In this document: one piece after another, positions 49,553 to 57,124 of the stretch | Layout: each line of letters begins with the position of its first letter | Position numbering within the stretch: the first letter of the stretch is position 1 | Notes under the pieces: generated by a model | The model's input: only the letters and a program-made list of their open reading frames with translations | Told to the model about the DNA's origin: nothing | Database searches by the model: none | Origin: Sulfurivermis fontis | Lineage (GTDB): Bacteria > Pseudomonadota > Gammaproteobacteria > Thiohalomonadales > Thiohalomonadaceae | Direction: 5' to 3' | Length of the DNA: 64,000 bases | Assembly: GCF_004001245.1 (NCBI RefSeq) | Contig: NZ_AP018724.1 | Coordinates: 1,418,501-1,482,500 of the forward strand | Program-made: the position numbers and the translations under genes

Positions 49553-51439
49553 TCAGCCTGCCGCCGGCACGCGCAGCGCCGCCTGGATATCGTTGAGGAT
49601 CGCCGGGTCGTCGATGGTGGCGGGCATGTCATAGGGCTGATGGTCGGCGATCTTGCGCATCACGCCGCGCAGGATCTTGCCGGAGCGGGTCTTGGGCAGA
49701 CGCTTGACCACCACGGCATGACGGAAGCAGGCCACCGGCCCGATGCGCTCGCGCACCAGGGCCACCAGTTCCTGTTCGATCTGCCGCGGCTCACGCTGCA
49801 CGCCGGCCTTGAGCACCACCAGCCCGAGCGGCAGCTCGCCCTTGAGGTCATTGGCCGTGCCGATCACCGCGCATTCGGCGACGTCGGGATGGGCGGCGAG
49901 CACCTCTTCCATGGCGCCGGTGGAGAGGCGGTGGCCGGCGACATTGATGATGTCGTCGATGCGGCTCATGATCCACAGATAGCCGTCCTCGTCCTTGTAG
50001 CCGGCGTCGCCGGTGAGGTAGTAGCCGGGGGCGGCGGAGAGATAGGCCTGGATGAAGCGCTGGTCGTTGCCCCACAACGTGAGCAGGCCGCTGGGCGGCA
50101 GCGGCAGTTTGATCATGATGCGGCCGATGGCGCCGGCGGGCAGCGGCTGATTGTCGTCGCCCAGCACCTGCACGTCGTAACCCGGCACGGCGCGGGAAGG
50201 CGACCCCGGCTTCACCGGCAACGGTTCGATGCCCATGCAGTTGGCGGCGATGGCCCAGCCGGTCTCCGTCTGCCACCAATGGTCGATCACCGGTACCTGG
50301 AGTTTTTCCTGCGCCCATTGCAGGGTAGGCGGATCACAGCGTTCACCGGCGAGGAACAAGGTGCGGAAGCCCGACAGGTCGTAGCGGGCCAGATGTGTCG
50401 CCTCGGGGTCTTCGCGCTTGATGGCGCGGAAGGCGGTGGGGGCGGTGAACATCACGTCGACGCCGTGTTCGGCGATGACGCGCCAGAAGGCGCCGGGGTC
50501 CGGGGTGCCCACCGGCTTGCCTTCGAAGAGTATCGTGGTGCAGCCCTGCAGCAGCGGGCCGTAGCAGATGTAGGAGTGGCCCACCACCCAGCCCACGTCG
50601 GAGGCGGCCCAGAACACCTCGCCGGGCTTTACGCCGTAGACGTTGGCCATGCTCCACTGCATCGCCACCGCATGGCCGCCGGTGTCGCGCACCACGCCCT
50701 TGGGCTGGCCGGTGGTGCCCGAGGTATAGAGGATGTAGAGCGGGTGCGATGATTCCACCGGCACGCAGTCCGCCGGCTCGGCCGTGTCGACCACGCTGTG
50801 CCATTCCACGTCGCGGCCGGCGCTGAGGGTGCCCGGCTCCTGCGGCCGTTGCAGGATGATGCAGTGTTCCGGCTTGTGACAGGCCTGTTCGATGGCGGCG
50901 TCCAGCAGCGGCTTGTAGTGCACGATGCGGTTCGGCTCGATGCCGCAGGAGCCGGCGACGATGACCTTGGGTTGCGCATCGTCGATGCGGGTGGCCAGCT
51001 CGCGCGCCGAGAAGCCGCCGAACACCACCGAATGGATGGCACCGATGCGCGCGCAGCCGAGCATGGCGACGAGTGTCTCGGGCACCATCGGCATGTAGAT
51101 GATGACGCGGTCGCCCGTCTCGACGCCGAGCTTGCGCAATGCACCGGCGAACTGCGCCACGCGCTGCTGCAACTGGCGGTAACTGATCGTCTCTTTGGTG
51201 CCGGTCACCGGGCTGTCGTAAATGATCGCCGCCTGCCCGCCGCGGCCGTTCTCCACATGCCGGTCCACGGCGTTGTAGCAGGTATTGAGCCGGCCGCCGG
51301 CGAACCAGCGGTAGAAGGGCGGATTGGATCGGTCCAGCACCTGCCGCCATGGATGGTCCCAATGCAGCGCCACCGCCGCCTCGGCCCAGAACCCCTCCGG
51401 GTCCTGCATCGAACGCTGATATTCCTGCTGATGACCCAT
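49553..51439 (-). CDS. prpE: Propionyl-CoA synthetase (acyl-CoA synthetase family)
   Basis: A 628-residue AMP-forming ligase that activates propionate. The ACS family start 'YQRSMQDPEGFWAEAA', AMP-binding motif 'YILYTSGTTGQPKGVV', 'WWQTETGWAI', and the C-terminal catalytic lysine in 'RLPKTRSGKILRGVMRKI' are present. PrpE rather than Acs is favoured by 'GSPSRAVPGYDVQVLGD' and the shorter length. It stands alone here; AcnB in this window could supply methylcitrate-cycle activity. The start is preceded by TAGGGGGCAGC. Confidence 0.88.
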   Translation of the reverse strand: MGHQQEYQRSMQDPEGFWAEAAVALHWDHPWRQVLDRSNPPFYRWFAGGRLNTCYNAVDRHVENGRGGQAAIIYDSPVTGTKETISYRQLQQRVAQFAGALRKLGVETGDRVIIYMPMVPETLVAMLGCARIGAIHSVVFGGFSARELATRIDDAQPKVIVAGSCGIEPNRIVHYKPLLDAAIEQACHKPEHCIILQRPQEPGTLSAGRDVEWHSVVDTAEPADCVPVESSHPLYILYTSGTTGQPKGVVRDTGGHAVAMQWSMANVYGVKPGEVFWAASDVGWVVGHSYICYGPLLQGCTTILFEGKPVGTPDPGAFWRVIAEHGVDVMFTAPTAFRAIKREDPEATHLARYDLSGFRTLFLAGERCDPPTLQWAQEKLQVPVIDHWWQTETGWAIAANCMGIEPLPVKPGSPSRAVPGYDVQVLGDDNQPLPAGAIGRIMIKLPLPPSGLLTLWGNDQRFIQAYLSAAPGYYLTGDAGYKDEDGYLWIMSRIDDIINVAGHRLSTGAMEEVLAAHPDVAECAVIGTANDLKGELPLGLVVLKAGVQREPRQIEQELVALVRERIGPVACFRHAVVVKRLPKTRSGKILRGVMRKIADHQPYDMPATIDDPAILNDIQAALRVPAAG

Positions 51440-51527
51440 GCTGCCCCCTACGTCGCAGAATTGTTGTTTTGACGGTGCCCGGCCAATTCGGGTCGGAACG
51501 CAAGGCTTGATGAGCCAGGACTCCTAA

Positions 51528-51721
51528 GGAAGGTCTGAATAAGTCCATCCTGGACTTTTCAGGTCACTCCCGCCCCTCCCTGGGCTGCGCGACATAAGTC
51601 CATCCGTGGACAAAACCACGCCAAGCGAAAAGTGTGATTTTCGCTTGGCTTCATTTTTCAACGACTTATCGTCGTTGAAAAATGGCGGCACATCCCTGTG
51701 CCGCGGAAGCTCAGAGCTTCC
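51528..51721. repeat. MITE-like palindromic repeat, copy D (194 bp, long form)
   Basis: It is the reverse orientation of copy A, with the same internal segment (CACTCCCGCCCCTCCCTGGG and on). It is 11 bases shorter because the right terminal palindrome lacks TGAACTTATTC. It ends exactly at the stop codon of the lipoprotein gene that reads into it. Confidence 0.85.
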
Positions 51722-52228
51722 CTAATTCGCATGGCTCTGCAAGCGGAAATAGTCTCCGACGACCAGATCGATCTCCTCCAGCGACAGCGGCGACTCATAG
51801 GCGGCATTGCCGGTCTTGTAGCAAACGAAGGCGTAGGGTGCCGGATCGCCACCGCTCAAGCGCCACTGGGTACGAAATTCCGAGGTATCCATCATCACGT
51901 AGGTGACATCCCACTCCACCTTGTCCATGCGGAACTGCCGCGGTGTCAATTCCAGAGCGGCTGCAGCTTTCTGCCGCAGTTCCAGCGCACAATAGGCCCG
52001 ATAGCGATTGACGCCAAGGAAACCAAGTATCCCGGCGTTTTGATACAGCTTTCCATCCTGGAAATATACCCGCAGGCTGCCTGCGGTAAACTGCACCGGC
52101 CGCTCCAGGGAGAGCAGGGTACCTCCGGGAACCTGATGCAAGAAGCGCGGTGTCGCCGCCCGATTCCCAGGCACGGCACAGCCGGCCAGCAAGAGCACGA
52201 CGGACAAACACAGTGGCCAGATACGCAT
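51722..52228 (-). CDS. Putative outer-membrane lipoprotein
   Basis: A 168-residue protein with a lipoprotein signal: 'IWPLCLSVVLLLAGCAVPG' (lipobox LAGC). The mature part is beta-rich ('GGTLLSLERPVQFTAGSLRV', 'MDKVEWDVTYVMMDTSEF') and of unknown function. The stop TAG is joined directly to the end of MITE copy D, and the preceding residues 'RLQSHAN' appear native. Confidence 0.78.
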   Translation of the reverse strand: MRIWPLCLSVVLLLAGCAVPGNRAATPRFLHQVPGGTLLSLERPVQFTAGSLRVYFQDGKLYQNAGILGFLGVNRYRAYCALELRQKAAAALELTPRQFRMDKVEWDVTYVMMDTSEFRTQWRLSGGDPAPYAFVCYKTGNAAYESPLSLEEIDLVVGDYFRLQSHAN

Positions 52229-52323
52229 GCAGAAATTGCTCCATGGTGAGACGGCAGGATTATACCGCGCCTACCGGGCACGGCGGTTGGCAAGGGCCGC
52301 GCATTGCCGGTATCCTGCTGCCC

Positions 52324-53070
52324 ATGCCAAGCCATAGGGAGTGCGCAGTCTTGGAATTTACCGATACCAGCCGGCAAGAACAAACGCTGATTCAGTCCAT
52401 CGTCAACGCCGAGCTCATCTTCCAGCGCCATCAGCCATCCGCCGGCAGCCTCCCGCCGGTAGTGACGCTGTCCCGCGATCACGGCGCCGGCGGTGAAGAG
52501 ATCGCGCAAATGCTCGCCGAGCGACTGCAGGTGGAACTCTTCGACCGGCAGATTCTCGAGCGGGTTTCGCAAGAAGCCCATGTCGATGCCGAGCAGCTGT
52601 CCTCCATGGACGACAAATCCGGCGTCGACCGGATCACCACCTGGATCCACGGCCTGTTCAGCAGCAACACCGCCTATCCGGAATCCTACCGCTACCACCT
52701 GGTCAACGTGATTCTCGGGATTTGTCACAGCGGCGGCATCATCATGGGGCGCGGTGCGCACATCATTCTGAGTTCCCGTCCTGCATTTAGAGTGCGTATC
52801 GTCGGCAGCATCGAAAACTGCGCCGAACGTATCGCGCCACGTGAAGGCATCAGCATGGAGGAGGCCCGGGCCAGGGTCAGGAAGGTGAATGGTGAGCGTG
52901 ACGCCTACCTGTTCAACATGTTCCATCGTCATCTGCACGACGCCAGTCTATTCGATCTGGTGATCAACACCGACAAGTTCCGGGATATGCAGACGGTCGT
53001 GGACCTGATCCTGATGGCGATGGTGCAGTGCGGCCACACGCTGCCGCCGCAGACGGGGGCCGCCCAGTGA
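52324..53070 (+). CDS. Cytidylate kinase-like family protein
   Basis: A 248-residue protein of the Cytidylate_kin2 type. A P-loop-like start 'VVTLSRDHGAGGEEIAQMLA' is followed by 'VELFDRQILERVSQEAHVD', then 'GGIIMGRGAHIILSSRPAFR' and 'EEARARVRKVNGERDAYLF'. Such proteins are often linked to transport or respiratory genes; the substrate is not established. The start is uncertain: ATG 52324 lacks a ribosome site and TTG 52351 has GGGA upstream. It overlaps the next gene by GTGA. Confidence 0.8.
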   Translation: MPSHRECAVLEFTDTSRQEQTLIQSIVNAELIFQRHQPSAGSLPPVVTLSRDHGAGGEEIAQMLAERLQVELFDRQILERVSQEAHVDAEQLSSMDDKSGVDRITTWIHGLFSSNTAYPESYRYHLVNVILGICHSGGIIMGRGAHIILSSRPAFRVRIVGSIENCAERIAPREGISMEEARARVRKVNGERDAYLFNMFHRHLHDASLFDLVINTDKFRDMQTVVDLILMAMVQCGHTLPPQTGAAQ

Positions 53071-53507
53071 TCAACACTGACAAGACCTTCCTGCTGAACA
53101 TTGCCAGTCCGGAGCGGGCGATCTATTCTGGCCCGGCGCACATGGTCTCGGTGCTGTCCGTCAACGGCGAGCTCGGCATCCTGCCGCGCCATTCGCCCTT
53201 GCTGGCCGATCTGCTACCGGGAGAGGTACGCATCAGCACCGCCGACGGCACGGAGGAATATGTCTACATCTCCGGTGGCTACATCGAGGTGCTCCCGCAT
53301 GTAGTCACCATCCTCGCCGATACCGCCTTGCGTGGCGAGGACGTCGACGAAGCCGCAGCCCTGGAAGCCAAGAAGCGCGCCGAACGCACCATCCGTACCA
53401 GCCCGCTGTACAGCGACCGCGATCAGGCCCAGCTGGAGCTGATCAAGGCCCTGGCCCAGCTCAAGGCGCTGGAACACGCGCGGCGTGGCAAGAAGCGGGG
53501 GATGTGA
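53067..53507 (+). CDS. Orphan F1F0-ATP synthase epsilon subunit-like protein
   Basis: A 146-residue protein with the complete AtpC layout: a beta-sandwich domain ('FLLNIASPERAIYSGPAHMV', 'NGELGILPRHSPLLADLLPG', 'YVYISGGYIEVLPHVVTILA') and a helical hairpin ('EEAKKRAERTI'-like, here 'EAKKRAERTIRTSPLYSDRD'). No other ATP synthase gene is near; it is coupled to the cytidylate-kinase-like gene through GTGA. It may be a paralogue that modifies or replaces the normal epsilon, or belong to a scattered alternative ATPase. The GTG start gives the family N-terminus. Confidence 0.82.
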   Translation: MINTDKTFLLNIASPERAIYSGPAHMVSVLSVNGELGILPRHSPLLADLLPGEVRISTADGTEEYVYISGGYIEVLPHVVTILADTALRGEDVDEAAALEAKKRAERTIRTSPLYSDRDQAQLELIKALAQLKALEHARRGKKRGM

Positions 53508-53619
53508 ACAAGGGAAGTGACAGTGGGGCAAACCAAGGTCAAGACCATTGCTGGCGACCCTCGGCAGATGGAGGCTTGAACCCGAAAAGTTCCTTAGGCG
53601 AGGCGCCCTCGCTCGATCC

Positions 53620-53699
53620 TTGAATTCACAAGGAATTTTCCTCAGTCGGCAATACGGCTCGGTAGTGCGCTCCTGCGGACATATTCCTTGTGAATCCAA
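53620..53699. repeat. Inverted repeat upstream of the lexA-like gene
   Basis: TTGAATTCACAAGGAAT (53620-53636) and ATTCCTTGTGAATCCAA (53683-53699) are inverted copies differing at one position, with a 46-base spacer. It lies in the 289-base gap between the epsilon gene and the lexA-like gene, where no ORF is convincing. It might be a structured leader, a regulatory pair of sites or element ends. Confidence 0.6.
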
Positions 53700-53757
53700 T
53701 TCCCGTCGCGATCATCACGCCGCCTAATGGACTTTCCGGCTTGAAGGTTTTCAAAAT

Positions 53758-53790
53758 GTTCCCTATGCTAAACGGGAACCTTGCGAGAAC
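53758..53790 (+). promoter_or_regulatory. Candidate operator of the lexA-like cassette
   Basis: GAAC-N7-GAAC (53776-53790; equivalently GTTC-N7-GTTC on the other strand) ends six bases before the lexA-like start. It also overlaps the palindrome GTTCCC-N10-GGGAAC (53758-53779). GTTC-N7-GTTC is the LexA motif of Alphaproteobacteria and differs from the CTGT-type box at yebG, so the cassette may be self-regulated by its own repressor. Confidence 0.5.
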
Positions 53791-53796
53791 CTTTTT

Positions 53797-54387
53797 ATGA
53801 CCCCCCAGCAGCGAAATACCTTCAATTTCATACAGGATTACCTCCAGAGCCACGGTCATGCCCCGACGCTGGAGGAGATTGGCGCGGCCGTGGGTGTCCG
53901 CTCCAAGGGGGCGGTGCACCGCCTGGTGCAGGCCCTGGTGGACAAGGGGCATCTGCAACGGGAGGCCGGGAGCTGGCGTGGCTTGCGCCTGACCGGGAAC
54001 GCTGCTGCCCCGGTACTACCCCTGGTCGGACGCATCGCCGCCGGCCGGCCCATCGAGGCCATCCCCGGTGAGGACACCCTCAACTTGTCCGACCTCCTGC
54101 TCGGCCCCCGGCGCTATGCCCTGCGCGTACTGGGCGACTCCATGGTGGGGGCCGGTATCCTCAATGGTGACACGGTGGTGGTGGAGCAGGCCGATACCGC
54201 CCGCGACGGCGAGATCGTGGTCGCCCTCATCGACGACCAGGAAGCCACCCTCAAGCGCCTCAAGCACCGCAAGGACGGTGCCATCGAACTCATCCCCGAG
54301 AACCCCACCATGGCGCCAATGATCTACCCCGCCCAGCGGGTGCGTATCCAAGGCGTGGTGATCGGCCAGCTGCGCAGCTATCGCTGA
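53797..54387 (+). CDS. LexA-like / UmuD-like autocleaving repressor
   Basis: A 196-residue protein. The N-terminal winged HTH reads 'PQQRNTFNFIQDYLQSHGHA' and 'TLEEIGAAVGVRSKGAVHRL'. A cleavage Ala-Gly is present in 'PLVGRIAAGRPIEA'. The S24 protease domain has its serine in 'RVLGDSMVGAGILNGDTVVV' and lysine in 'EATLKRLKHR'. It is slightly shorter than housekeeping LexA and lies eight bases upstream of a Y-family polymerase, so it probably combines repressor and UmuD-like roles in an SOS mutagenesis cassette. Confidence 0.85.
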   Translation: MTPQQRNTFNFIQDYLQSHGHAPTLEEIGAAVGVRSKGAVHRLVQALVDKGHLQREAGSWRGLRLTGNAAAPVLPLVGRIAAGRPIEAIPGEDTLNLSDLLLGPRRYALRVLGDSMVGAGILNGDTVVVEQADTARDGEIVVALIDDQEATLKRLKHRKDGAIELIPENPTMAPMIYPAQRVRIQGVVIGQLRSYR

Positions 54388-54395
54388 GGTGCCCC

Positions 54396-55625
54396 ATGCC
54401 GGCCTTGTGGGAACGCGCCATCATCCTGGTGGACATGAATGCATTCTTCGCCTCCATCGAGCAGATGGACCATCCGGAGCTGCAGGGCCGCGCCATCGGC
54501 ATCACCAACGGCGCCACCGGAACCTGCATCATCACCTGCTCCTATGAAGCCCGTGCCTGGGGCATCAAGACCGGCATGCGCGTGCGGGAAGCGCGGCAGA
54601 TGTGCCCCGACTTCATCCAGGTGCCCGCGCGCCCGGAACGTTATGCCGCGGTTTCCACCGCCATCATGGACGCCCTCACCACCATCACGCCGGATGTCGA
54701 AATCTTCTCGGTGGATGAGGCCTTTCTCGATGTCACCCGCTGCCAGACTCTACTCGGCACACCGGAGCAGATTGCGCGACAGGTGAAGCGCACGGTATAC
54801 GAGGCCTCCGGTGTGCTCTGTTCGGTGGGTGTCTCCGGCGACAAGACCACCGCCAAGTGGGCCGCCAAGCTGAACAAGCCTGATGGCCTCACCGTGGTGC
54901 CGCCGTGGGAGGCCGCCGAGCGTCTGCGGACAGTCCCCGTCACCGAACTGTGCGGCATTGCCGGCGGCATCGGTCGCTTCCTGGCCACGCGTGGTGTGCA
55001 CACCTGCGGTGACATGGCGAGGCTACCGGTGAGTGAACTCGGCCGCCGCTTCGGCAATGTCGGTCGGCGCATCTGGCTGATGGCGCAGGGCCTCGACCCC
55101 GCTCCGGTGGAGACCCGCATCGCCCCGCCCAAGAGCATCGGTCACGGCAAGGTGATGCCACCCAACACGACCGCGCAGGAGGTCATCCTCACCTATCTGG
55201 AACACATGAGCTTCAAGGTCGGTACGCGGCTGCGTCGACATGCGATGGTGGCGCAGAGTTTCTGCATTGGCCTGCGGGCGGACTTCGGTTGGCTGGGTGG
55301 CACCTATCACGCGGCCACACCGACAGATGACAGCGCCCCCCTGATGGCGCTGTGTCGGCGCATGCTGAATGAACAGTGGTCAGGGGAGGGGGTGAGCCAA
55401 GTTCAGGTCACCGCCCTCGACCCGCGCCCATCTGGCGGGCAAATGGAACTCTTTGCCGAACAGCAACAGACCGACAAGAAGGGCAAGGCGAACGCCGTGA
55501 TGGATGCCATCAACCGGCGCTATGGCGAATTCGCCCTGGCCCCGGCGCGACTGCTGGGCCGCTCCGACATGCCCAACGTCATCGCCCCGGCCTGGAAGCC
55601 GCACGGCCATCGCCAGACCATCTGA
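54396..55625 (+). CDS. Y-family translesion DNA polymerase (DinB/UmuC-like)
   Basis: A 409-residue polymerase for lesion bypass. The catalytic motifs are 'ILVDMNAFFASIEQMDHPEL' (first aspartate), 'SYEARAWGIKTGMRVREA' and 'FSVDEAFLDVT' (Asp-Glu pair). A helix-hairpin segment ('LCGIAGGIGRFLATRGVHTC') and little-finger domain follow. The end 'GGQMELFAEQQQTDKKGKAN' holds a QMELF clamp-binding-type peptide. The gene lies between the LexA-like and SRAP genes. Confidence 0.92.
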   Translation: MPALWERAIILVDMNAFFASIEQMDHPELQGRAIGITNGATGTCIITCSYEARAWGIKTGMRVREARQMCPDFIQVPARPERYAAVSTAIMDALTTITPDVEIFSVDEAFLDVTRCQTLLGTPEQIARQVKRTVYEASGVLCSVGVSGDKTTAKWAAKLNKPDGLTVVPPWEAAERLRTVPVTELCGIAGGIGRFLATRGVHTCGDMARLPVSELGRRFGNVGRRIWLMAQGLDPAPVETRIAPPKSIGHGKVMPPNTTAQEVILTYLEHMSFKVGTRLRRHAMVAQSFCIGLRADFGWLGGTYHAATPTDDSAPLMALCRRMLNEQWSGEGVSQVQVTALDPRPSGGQMELFAEQQQTDKKGKANAVMDAINRRYGEFALAPARLLGRSDMPNVIAPAWKPHGHRQTI

Positions 55626-55627
55626 CC

Positions 55628-55939
55628 ATGTGCGGCGGCGTCTACTTCAGCCACAACGGGGAGGACCAGCGCGTTTACTTCCCCAACCCCAAGGCCGTGC
55701 TGCCGGTACGGCGCAAGGATGGCAGTGTCATCCTGCTGCCGTGGGGGCGGCGCAAGACCCAGTCCGGTGTATTGCCCATGGGCGGTTGGGCACGGCTCGA
55801 CGCCATCCACGCCGGCCGCTGGGACAAGTGGTTTCCGGTGCCGGTGAAGCTGCCCATCAAAAGCTTCATGGAGAAGGACATCGAGGGCAACTCACACTGG
55901 TATGACCTGACCAATCGCGTGAACATATATTTAACATAA
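55628..55939 (+). CDS. SRAP-domain (HMCES/YedK-like) protein, truncated at dif
   Basis: A 103-residue frame beginning 'MCGGVYFSHNGEDQRVYFPN'. After removal of Met, Cys2 is the residue that crosslinks to abasic DNA in SRAP proteins. 'PVRRKDGSVILLPWGRRKTQ' and 'PVKLPIKSFMEKDIEGNSHW' follow. Typical members linked to polymerase cassettes run much longer (C-terminal His/Glu region). Here the frame ends 'YDLTNRVNIYLT', its last codons and TAA being the XerD arm of dif, so the C-terminal half is lost. Confidence 0.75.
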   Translation: MCGGVYFSHNGEDQRVYFPNPKAVLPVRRKDGSVILLPWGRRKTQSGVLPMGGWARLDAIHAGRWDKWFPVPVKLPIKSFMEKDIEGNSHWYDLTNRVNIYLT

Positions 55940-55956
55940 TATACATTATGCGCATT
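55929..55956. other. Chromosome dimer resolution site dif (left junction of the element array)
   Basis: XerD arm ATTTAACATAA (55929-55939), central TATACA (55940-55945) and XerC arm TTATGCGCATT (55946-55956) match the reverse complement of E. coli dif, as I remember it, at 26 of 28 positions; only the outer CC of the XerC arm differs (TT). Both arms are present, so this copy should support XerCD recombination. Confidence 0.93.
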
Positions 55957-55974
55957 TCGTGCCCGTCACGAAAT
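55954..55974. repeat. Hairpin overlapping the XerC arm in copy 1
   Basis: ATTTCGTG (55954-55961) and CACGAAAT (55967-55974) form a perfect 8-bp stem with loop CCCGT. The left arm shares ATT with the XerC arm of dif. The same hairpin occurs at 57536-57556 but not at the right chromosomal junction (59141 on), so it belongs to the element. Confidence 0.7.
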
Positions 55975-55993
55975 CGGCGGGAGGCCAGCTCTG

Positions 55994-56395
55994 ATGCGGT
56001 CTTCAAGCGAATTGCTGCATCAAGGCTGGACGGGCAATTTGACCGCCCTGCGCGAGTTGCAACTGTTCGCCGGGCTCAGCAACGAGGACGCCGCCCGGCT
56101 GTGTCTGGTGTCGCCGGAAACCTACCGGCGCTGGCGCCGCGACCGCTCACCGAATCCCACTGCAGTGCGCCTGCTGGCCGTGCTGGCCGGGTACGTGCCT
56201 TGGCGCGGCTGGGATGGCTGGGAGGTCCACAGCGGGTTGCTGTTCCCTCCGGGGTACTCTCGGCACGGGGTTGCCCCGGCCGACATTCTGGCCTTGCCGT
56301 TCACCTTGCAGCTGCTGGCCGAGGTGCAGCGACAGGCCAAAATCACCCGCTCGGAACCGGCCGAGGTGCTGCCAGTCAAGGGGCGGTCCCTGTAA
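55994..56395 (+). CDS. HTH phage-type protein (DUF3653-like), copy 1
   Basis: A 133-residue protein. An HTH-like segment ('LSNEDAARLCLVSPETYRRW', 'DRSPNPTAVRLLAVLAGYVP') is followed by 'RGWDGWEVHSGLLFPPGYS' and 'GVAPADILALPFTLQLLAEV'. The WxGWxVxxGxLxxPxG pattern resembles DUF3653 proteins of filamentous phages such as those of Xanthomonas, from memory. A regulator of the element is the likely role. GGAGG lies nine bases before the ATG; the gene starts 38 bases inside the XerC arm. Identical to the copy at 57576. Confidence 0.75.
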   Translation: MRSSSELLHQGWTGNLTALRELQLFAGLSNEDAARLCLVSPETYRRWRRDRSPNPTAVRLLAVLAGYVPWRGWDGWEVHSGLLFPPGYSRHGVAPADILALPFTLQLLAEVQRQAKITRSEPAEVLPVKGRSL

Positions 56396-56406
56396 CACCG
56401 CCCCTT
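56378..56406. terminator. Hairpin across the stop of the HTH gene, copy 1
   Basis: AAGGGGCGG and CCGCCCCTT form a 9-bp stem with an 11-base loop containing the TAA stop codon. It may limit transcription into the second ORF. The same structure lies at 57960-57988 in copy 2. Confidence 0.55.
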
Positions 56407-56464
56407 AGTGCCATGGGTAGCAGTCGCCATACGCTTTGCAGGGTTATTGGGCAGGGGGTGCGTC

Positions 56465-57124
56465 ATGGCTGATGCGGTCCTGAAAGTGGGCTTTCTGGAG
56501 TCCCTCGAAGCCGTCGCCCCAACCCCCGACGCGGGGCGGCAAGCGTTCCTCACCTGGTCGCTGGTGCAGTCCTTCGGCTGGGCTGAGGCGCGGCGTCGGG
56601 TGCCGTGCAGGACTTGGTATCGCCATTTGCGGCTGCTGGCCGCTGCGGGCCTCCCTGTGCCCCCTGGGCGGGCCATCACCGCCGAGGGGCCCTCTCGGGA
56701 CGGCTCGGGGTGGTTCGGGGCGTCTACGCACGCTGAGGCCGCTCAACTGGTCGCTGTCTCTCCGGGCCGCCTGCTGGAACTCACTGGCCGGCGCTTCCGG
56801 GTGGTGATTCCGGAGGATGGGGCGGACGGGGCGGAAGCGACGACGGCGCCGCAGGCGGGGCCGTCGCTTCGCCTCGTCCGCCCTCGCCCTGCTCTGCCTT
56901 GGAAAAACCGCGGGCCGTTGCGTGTACCCAAGCCGGGGCATGTGATGGATCTGTGGCCTGCGGGAACGACCGGCGTCGTGGTGTCGGTGCTGTTCGATGG
57001 GGCTTGGCTGGTCGAGCTGGAGCACGACGACTGGCAGAAGTGCGAAGACTTGGAAGACCGCTATCCCCGTGTCGATGTAGCCGACTTCCTGCGTTGCACG
57101 TGGCCGCTGGAGGTGTCGGCATGA
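56465..57124 (+). CDS. Element ORF2, intact copy (possible gpII-derived protein)
   Basis: A 219-residue protein. Residues about 22-60 ('GRQAFLTWSLVQSFGWAEAR', 'VPCRTWYRHLRLLAAAGLPV') resemble the end of filamentous-phage replication initiators (gene II / RstA type: W...G.D....l...TfYRhrr.L...Gi). The catalytic part of such enzymes is absent. A middle region is proline/glycine-rich, and the last 65 residues ('PGHVMDLWPAGTTGVVVSVL', 'DGAWLVELEHDDWQKCEDLE') form a separate small beta domain, SH3-like in appearance. I cannot name a family. ATG 56465 follows AGGGGG. Confidence 0.65.
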   Translation: MADAVLKVGFLESLEAVAPTPDAGRQAFLTWSLVQSFGWAEARRRVPCRTWYRHLRLLAAAGLPVPPGRAITAEGPSRDGSGWFGASTHAEAAQLVAVSPGRLLELTGRRFRVVIPEDGADGAEATTAPQAGPSLRLVRPRPALPWKNRGPLRVPKPGHVMDLWPAGTTGVVVSVLFDGAWLVELEHDDWQKCEDLEDRYPRVDVADFLRCTWPLEVSA

